From the NCBI GenBank assembly GCA_945835865.1, contig CAMAJQ010000006.1:1-11255 (forward strand): a stretch of DNA of 11,255 nucleotides. Direction: 5' to 3'. The notes under the pieces are model-generated. The model saw only the letters and a list, made by a program, of their open reading frames with translations. It searched no databases and was not told where the DNA came from. Of this stretch, positions 7,304-11,255 are shown in pieces; the stretch's first letter is position 1, and every line of letters starts with the position of its first letter. The position numbers and the translations under genes are program-made. This DNA comes from an uncultured Clostridia bacterium. Its GTDB lineage: Bacteria > Bacillota > Clostridia > Christensenellales > Borkfalkiaceae.

Positions 7304-8704
7304 TTAACCTGCGATTTCCGCTTTTTCCGCAACTTGTCCCGAAACGGAGGACTTTGCCGAAAGTCCTCTCTTTGTTCTCTTTAAAAGAGGGAAATAGAGG
7401 ACGATAAAGATGAGAGCGGTGAGCGCCCAACTCACGGGATAAACGGCGTAAACCATATCGAGAACGGGGTTGAGCCAATAGACCGTCTTCAGCCATACGA
7501 TACGGAAAACGCAACTGCCGAGCAGGCTGATCGTCATGGCGAGGGTCGAATAGCCGAGCCCGCGTACGGAATTGCTCATCACATCCATGATCCCGCAGAG
7601 AAAATACGGGGTGGCGACGTAATAGAGACGGAGCATGGCAAAGGCAAGAACTTCCTCCTTGTCCGTCATGATCCCGCAAAGGGGACGGCGGAAGAGAAGG
7701 ACGAGCCCGCTGACCGCAAGCCCGACGACCGTCACGACGACGAGAGACGCTCTCACCGATTTCCTGACCCGTTCGAGATTGCCCGCGCCGAGATTCTGGC
7801 TGACGAACGCAAGGGCGGACAGCGCGATGGCGTTCATCGCCTGATAGATAAAGCCGTCGAACTGACCCGCCACGGTGTTGCCCGTCACGGCGAGATCGCC
7901 GAAGCCGTTGATACTCGCCTGGATGAGCACGTTCGAGACGGAAAAAACGCATCCCTGCAACCCTGCGGGAATGCCGATTTTCATCATGTCCGCAAGTTCT
8001 CTTTTATATAATTTCAGATAGGGAAGAGACAGGGAAGAAAAACCTTTCCCTTTTGCCAGCGTGACGAGAGAGAGCGCGGCGGACACGCCCTGTGAAACGA
8101 CGGTGGCGACCGCCACTCCTTCGACGTCCTTTTTCATGACCAGGACGAAGAAGAGATTGAGCCCCACGTTGAAGACACCTCCGATCACGAGATAGAACAG
8201 AGGTCGGAGGGTATCGCCGGCGGCGCGGAGAATCGAGGCGCTGAAATTATACAGCATCATGATCGGCATCCCGAGGAAATAAATGCGTAGATATTTGGCA
8301 GCCATGCCGAGAATGTTTTCCGGGCAATTCATCCAGCGGAGGAAAACTTCCGCAGCGAAAAACCCGACCGCGGCGAGAAAGACCCCCGTGATCAGGCTGA
8401 CGATCACCGAAGTCCCGACCGTCCTGTGCGCCCTTTCCCTATCGTTCGCCCCCGCAAAGCGCGCCACGAGCACGTTTGCCCCGACGGATAGTCCGACGAA
8501 CAGTCCGACGATGAGGTTGATCAGCGCGGCGGTCGCGCCGACCGCCGCCACCGCGTGATCGCCGACGAACTGCCCGAGCACGGCGATATCCGCCGCGTTG
8601 AAAAGCAGCTGAAGCACGTTGGAAAACAACAGCGGCAAGGCGTATAGAATCAGTTTTTTTACGATCGACCCCGTACAGAGATCGATTTCCGTCGATTTTC
8701 TCAT
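7304..8704 (-). CDS. MATE family efflux transporter (NorM/DinF-like)
   Basis: MATE proteins are twelve-helix antiporters that export cationic drugs or metabolites using a sodium or proton gradient. The product (466 aa, normal length) starts with the family pattern TGSIVKKLILYALPLLFSN and LLFNAADIAVLGQFVGDHAVAAVGAT, and has the matching pseudo-repeat in the second half with SVSNVLIQASINGFGDLAVTGNT. Hydrophobic segments run along the whole length. The start ATG 8704-8702 follows the family N-terminus and is the only choice, because an in-frame TAA lies six codons upstream. It has no recognisable ribosome binding site: the bases before it are AATTTTTTAAT. It lies 66 bases after the ABC-F stop on the same strand, without a clear promoter, so it is probably the second gene of that unit. 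The substrate cannot be told from sequence. Confidence 0.93.
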   Translation of the reverse strand: MRKSTEIDLCTGSIVKKLILYALPLLFSNVLQLLFNAADIAVLGQFVGDHAVAAVGATAALINLIVGLFVGLSVGANVLVARFAGANDRERAHRTVGTSVIVSLITGVFLAAVGFFAAEVFLRWMNCPENILGMAAKYLRIYFLGMPIMMLYNFSASILRAAGDTLRPLFYLVIGGVFNVGLNLFFVLVMKKDVEGVAVATVVSQGVSAALSLVTLAKGKGFSSLSLPYLKLYKRELADMMKIGIPAGLQGCVFSVSNVLIQASINGFGDLAVTGNTVAGQFDGFIYQAMNAIALSALAFVSQNLGAGNLERVRKSVRASLVVVTVVGLAVSGLVLLFRRPLCGIMTDKEEVLAFAMLRLYYVATPYFLCGIMDVMSNSVRGLGYSTLAMTISLLGSCVFRIVWLKTVYWLNPVLDMVYAVYPVSWALTALIFIVLYFPLLKRTKRGLSAKSSVSGQVAEKAEIAG

Positions 8705-8723
8705 ATTAAAAAATTGCGTTTAC

Positions 8724-8744
8724 GAAGTTATAAATGAAGTTATA
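8724..8744. repeat. Tandem 9-bp direct repeat in the ABC-F/MATE gap
   Basis: GAAGTTATA occurs at 8724-8732 and again at 8736-8744, a 12-base period, in the AT-rich 66-base space between the two genes. It could be an operator or an mRNA feature, or chance in AT-rich sequence. Confidence 0.4.
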
Positions 8745-8770
8745 GGTATAATAAGAAATCCTGCTTTTTT

Positions 8771-10315
8771 TCATTTGCTCCTGGCGTCGAACGTCGTATC
8801 GCAAAGCCCTTCGGCGAAATCGGGCTCGTGCGTAACGAGAATGACCGCGCCGCCGTAAGAGGCGATCGCCTCGCGGAGGGCTTTTTTCGCCTTGACGTCA
8901 AGATGGTTGGTCGGCTCGTCGAGAATGAGTACGTTCGACGGCGTATTGGCGAGAATCGCGAGTTTCAGCCTCATCATCTCCCCGCCCGAAAGATTGCAGA
9001 TGGGCTTGACCGCGAGTTCTCCGATCAGCCCCGCCTTGGCAAGGGCGGCGCGGACCTCCTTCTGCGAGGAACGGGGAAAGCGGTCGAGATAGCACTGATA
9101 AGGGGTCAGATTTCTGTTGTCGAAAGCAAGGTCCTGCTCGATATACCCGATTTTTGCCGCAACGTGAAACTGAAAACTTCCACCGAGCGAGGGGATCTGT
9201 CGGAGCAGCGTTCTGATCAGCGTCGTCTTGCCGACGCCGTTCGTGCCCCGCACCCATAGTTTCGTCGTCGACGCCATATGAAAGGAAACGTCGGGAATAA
9301 GCTGCCTGTCGTACCCGACCCGCAGCCCCTTAACGACGAGCATATCCTTGCTGTTCAGTTCGAGGCAGGGAAACGAAAACGAACATTCGTGTTCGACGGT
9401 CGGTTTTGCCATCACCTCGATGCGGTCGAGCATCTTCTTGCGGGAATTCGCCATGCCCGCCGTCGCGGCGCGCGCCTTATTGCGATCGATATAATCCTGC
9501 AGTTTTTTGATTTCCGCCTGCTGACGGTTATAATCGTCCTCGTATTGTTTGTTCAGGATCTCTCTCTGAACGAGATAGGCGTCGTAATTCCCGCTGAACT
9601 TGCGGATGGATCCGTTATCGATACTGACGATGATCTTCGCCACCTGATTGAGAAAGAGGGTATCGTGCGAAATGACGAGGAAGGTCTTTTTATAAGAATT
9701 CAGATAGCGGATCAGCCAATCGACGTGATCGACGTCGAGGAAGTTGGTCGGCTCGTCCAGAAGCATGAGATCCTGTCCCGAAAGCAGGAGTTTAGAGAGC
9801 ATGAGTTTGGCGCGCTCCCCACCCGAAAGCGTCCCGATAACGGTGTCATAGCCGAACTTATTGACGCCGAGTCCGTTCGCGACCTTTTTGATCTGCGCCT
9901 CGAGGTCGTAAAAATCCGCGTCGTTCAGGATCTCCTGCAGCCGTGAAGATTTCCCGATGAGCCGATCGAGTTTTTCCCCCTCCGCTTCCGCCATCTCGGC
10001 GTACATTCCTTCGAGCCGGGCGTTGATCTCGTCGAGATAGGAAAACGCCTCGCGAAGATATTCCATCACGGTGAGCGACTTGTCGAGCGTCGCGTGCTGA
10101 TCGAGATAACCGACGCGCAGATTGTTTTGCCTTCTGATCTCCCCTTCGTCCTGTACGAGTTTTCCCGCGACGATATTGATGAAGGTGGACTTTCCCGCCC
10201 CGTTCAGTCCGACAACGCCGATATGCTCTCCGTTGTTGACCGTGAGGTCGGAACGGACGAACAGGTCTCTGTCGTCGTAACGATGGGATAACCCTTTGAT
10301 TTCGAGTATGCTCAT
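8771..10315 (-). CDS. ABC-F family ATPase (ribosome-associated)
   Basis: ABC-F proteins are soluble twin-ATPase factors that act in the ribosomal E site, either as translation factors or by dislodging antibiotics; they have no membrane part. The product (514 aa) carries two complete ATPase cassettes: Walker A GLNGAGKST (36-44) and GTNGVGKTT (357-365), signatures LSGGE (163-167 and 442-446), Walker B with LDEPTNFLD and LDEPTNHLD, and switch His in SHD and THE. A linker from about 245 to 320, rich in Lys, Arg and Gln, is the P-site tRNA interaction motif. The open frame extends to 10384, but ATG 10315-10313 (MSILEIKGLS) is preferred, as GGGGAG precedes it and the family N-terminus starts there. 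It has its own promoter and heads an apparent pair with the MATE gene. Resistance versus housekeeping role cannot be decided here. Confidence 0.93.
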   Translation of the reverse strand: MSILEIKGLSHRYDDRDLFVRSDLTVNNGEHIGVVGLNGAGKSTFINIVAGKLVQDEGEIRRQNNLRVGYLDQHATLDKSLTVMEYLREAFSYLDEINARLEGMYAEMAEAEGEKLDRLIGKSSRLQEILNDADFYDLEAQIKKVANGLGVNKFGYDTVIGTLSGGERAKLMLSKLLLSGQDLMLLDEPTNFLDVDHVDWLIRYLNSYKKTFLVISHDTLFLNQVAKIIVSIDNGSIRKFSGNYDAYLVQREILNKQYEDDYNRQQAEIKKLQDYIDRNKARAATAGMANSRKKMLDRIEVMAKPTVEHECSFSFPCLELNSKDMLVVKGLRVGYDRQLIPDVSFHMASTTKLWVRGTNGVGKTTLIRTLLRQIPSLGGSFQFHVAAKIGYIEQDLAFDNRNLTPYQCYLDRFPRSSQKEVRAALAKAGLIGELAVKPICNLSGGEMMRLKLAILANTPSNVLILDEPTNHLDVKAKKALREAIASYGGAVILVTHEPDFAEGLCDTTFDARSK

Positions 10316-10362
10316 GCCGTCTCCCCGGCGGAAGGGTTCCGCCCGATTCTGATATCCTATCC

Positions 10363-10391
10363 ATTTTACCATACCCGCGCGCAATTTGCAA
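10363..10391 (-). promoter_or_regulatory. Promoter of the ABC-F/MATE unit
   Basis: On the minus strand TTGCAA (10391-10386), a 17-base spacer and TAAAAT (10368-10363) preceded by TGG, an extended -10 form. It lies about 48 bases before the chosen ABC-F ATG, which is inside the longer open frame and so supports that start. Confidence 0.75.
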
Positions 10392-10472
10392 ATCTTTCTG
10401 CAAGGATTCCCTTTCTTTCCCCTTTCTTCACACCCTTTTCTTTTTCACTTTCCTTTTTTCGCGGAAAAACGA

Positions 10473-10501
10473 TTGAAAAAGCAGAGCAAATCGTGTATAA
10501 T
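10473..10501 (+). promoter_or_regulatory. Promoter of the PH-like membrane protein gene
   Basis: TTGAAA (10473-10478), a 17-base spacer and a perfect TATAAT (10496-10501). The gap to the ATG gives a leader of about 118 bases. Confidence 0.82.
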
Positions 10502-10626
10502 AAAAGAAAACCGCTTCCGGATTTGAAGTGTACCCGAAAGTCAGACGCTTTTGGAGGTGCATATCAGTTTCCGAAAGCCGATTTTCTTCCCGCTTTCCGC
10601 GGAAAACGGAACCGAAAGGAGAACGC

Positions 10627-11103
10627 ATGAAATACAAATATAAATTTACCCCGATCCTGTGGGTCCTTTTCGTCCTCGGCTATATCCTCTGCGTCGCGTG
10701 CTTCGTATGGAATCTCGTCAGGTTGGTCGGTTCTTTCGGAACCGACATCCAACTCAACCCGATGAACACCGCCGCCATGATCCTGTGCCTCGCGCTGTCT
10801 CCGCTGTTCGCCGTCTTCATCACCTCGGTCATTCTCCGCTCCTATTACCGGGTCGACAAGCAGAAACTGACCGTCCGCTTCGGGTTGACCAAGGATGTAT
10901 TCCCCGTACGCGACGTCGATAAGATCGTCCGCAACGTCCGCACGGACAAACTGCAGATCATCTTCAAAGATCAATCGACCTATTCGGTCGTCGTCGATCC
11001 GAAATATTTCGACGATTTTTCCAAGGAACTGATGGACGCGAACCGTTCGATCGAATACGGAGAATCGGACGAACCGGATAAATCCGCAAAGGGAAAAAAC
11101 TGA
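10627..11103 (+). CDS. Membrane-anchored bacterial PH-like domain protein
   Basis: The product (158 aa) has two hydrophobic helices near the N-terminus (about residues 10-30 and 48-70) followed by a soluble domain of about 70 residues. The latter starts YYRVDKQKLTVRFGL, continues FPVRDVDKIV and LQIIFKDQSTYSVVVDPKYFDDFSKEL, and ends with a charged Ser/Asp/Lys tail. The order 'Y-x-x-x-x-x-L-x-V-x-x-G, then I-P-x-x-x-I, then a strand and V-x-P-x-x-x-x-x-F-x-x-x-L' resembles the bPH_4 type of bacterial pleckstrin-homology-like domain. Such proteins are membrane-tethered and of unknown function. ATG 10627 is preferred over the in-frame GTG at 10528, since AAAGGAG lies 5 bases upstream and the extra residues are Arg-rich and unlike a protein start. 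Its own promoter drives it; no terminator is visible before the intron sequence that begins within 40 bases. Confidence 0.78.
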   Translation: MKYKYKFTPILWVLFVLGYILCVACFVWNLVRLVGSFGTDIQLNPMNTAAMILCLALSPLFAVFITSVILRSYYRVDKQKLTVRFGLTKDVFPVRDVDKIVRNVRTDKLQIIFKDQSTYSVVVDPKYFDDFSKELMDANRSIEYGESDEPDKSAKGKN

Positions 11104-11140
11104 ATTTCCGAACGAACCGATCAAGCGAAAAATCCATCTC

Positions 11141-11255
11141 TCACACCACCGTACGCGCCGTCCGGCATACGGCGCGGTTCAATCCGGAATTCAATATCCG
11201 TACCTTTTGGTAGTAATCGGAAAGACTGACTAAGCCTCGCTTGGTCAGTTTTTCT
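11141..11255 (-). CDS. ltrA: Group II intron reverse transcriptase/maturase, C-terminal end (partial)
   Basis: Reading from the right edge on the minus strand (frame starting at 11254), 37 codons end at TGA 11143-11141. The visible peptide begins EKLTKRGLVSLSDYYQKVRI, which matches the C-terminal 'N-E-x-L-x-x-x-G-x-x-S-L-x-x-Y-Y' ending of group II intron LtrA-type proteins. The body (fingers, palm, maturase and HNH if present) lies beyond the window. The last ten or so residues run through the domain V-like RNA element, as happens in several intron lineages. Because only the tail is seen, I cannot say whether the gene is intact. Confidence 0.75.
   Translation of the reverse strand, partial: EKLTKRGLVSLSDYYQKVRILNSGLNRAVCRTARTVV
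11145..11180 (-). ncRNA. Group II intron domain V-like element
   Basis: On the minus strand GAACCGCGCCGTATGCC is followed by GGACGGCGCGTACGGTGG. CCGTA pairs with TACGG, a 2-base CG bulge follows, and TGCC pairs with GGCG around a GGAC loop: the domain V shape. In the common form, as I remember it, the 5' strand reads ACCGCCGTA and pairs fully with TACGGTGGT. Here two extra bases (CG or GC) interrupt that lower helix. The GTGTGAGAG that usually follows is present, then resemblance stops. Confidence 0.7.

Larger units (their letters stand above)
10316..10626. other. 311-base intergenic region with divergent promoters
   Basis: This gap separates the ABC-F start from the PH-like gene. It holds one promoter on each strand, a pyrimidine-rich stretch (about 10392-10460) with no structure that I can identify, and a 125-base leader of the PH-like gene containing the palindrome TTTCCGCGGAAA (10594-10605). 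A GTG at 10528 is in frame with the PH-like gene but lacks a ribosome binding site at proper spacing. No RNA gene or known riboswitch is evident. Confidence 0.6.

Noticed and set aside
8718..8732. Similarity of the MATE upstream region to a loxP arm (ATAACTTCGTA)
   Set aside because: Only one arm of 11 bases matches and there is no inverted partner or 8-base spacer; a chance match in AT-rich sequence is most likely.
10528..10626. GTG start at 10528 for the PH-like gene, adding 33 residues
   Set aside because: No ribosome binding site at proper spacing, an unusual Arg/Ser-rich extension, and a good AAAGGAG before ATG 10627.
11154..11176. Plus-strand hairpin CGCGCCGT/ACGGCGCG as a terminator for the PH-like gene
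   Set aside because: No T tract follows, and the bases are better explained as the minus-strand intron domain V-like element.

Overview
The window looks like a chromosomal stretch from a moderately GC-rich (roughly 50-55% by eye) anaerobic Bacillota, probably class Clostridia. Supporting signs are a DegV family protein, a DUF1540-like Cys-rich miniprotein, a DUF3789-like single-helix peptide, a Firmicutes-type ABC-F protein and MATE pair, a lone MsmK/UgpC-type sugar ATPase, strong AAGGAGG ribosome binding sites and clean TTGNNN-17-TATAAT promoters. No lineage-diagnostic gene is present, so the placement below class is open.

Layout, left to right. The 3' end of an ECF transporter S component (plus strand) ends at a strong bidirectional terminator. 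Facing it on the minus strand is an apparent two-gene unit, mutY then a membrane-bound HD-GYP phosphodiesterase. Upstream of that, still on the minus strand, lie a 52-residue Cys-rich miniprotein (DUF1540-like) with its own terminator, then degV with a good promoter. Next is an msmK/ugpC-type sugar ABC ATPase with a terminator, a strong promoter and markedly different arginine codon use. It is divergent from a plus-strand carbamoyltransferase paralogue whose active-site motifs are largely replaced. A terminator and a 31-residue membrane peptide gene follow, then a 17-bp-stem bidirectional terminator shared with a minus-strand ABC-F/MATE pair. From the 311-base gap upstream of ABC-F a plus-strand membrane-anchored PH-like protein is transcribed divergently. 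The right edge holds the C-terminus of a group II intron reverse transcriptase and a domain V-like element, both on the minus strand.

Most of this is ordinary housekeeping and accessory chromosome: nutrient uptake (ECF S subunit, sugar ATPase), repair of 8-oxoguanine mispairs (MutY), c-di-GMP signalling (HD-GYP), lipid or fatty acid binding (DegV), and ribosome protection or drug efflux (ABC-F, MATE). I found no CRISPR array, tRNA, rRNA, phage or clear defence system. The items most worth a second look are the carbamoyltransferase paralogue with a degraded active site, the group II intron end with an apparently altered domain V and no recognisable domain VI, the two unlisted small proteins, and the AGA-rich codon use of the sugar ATPase.
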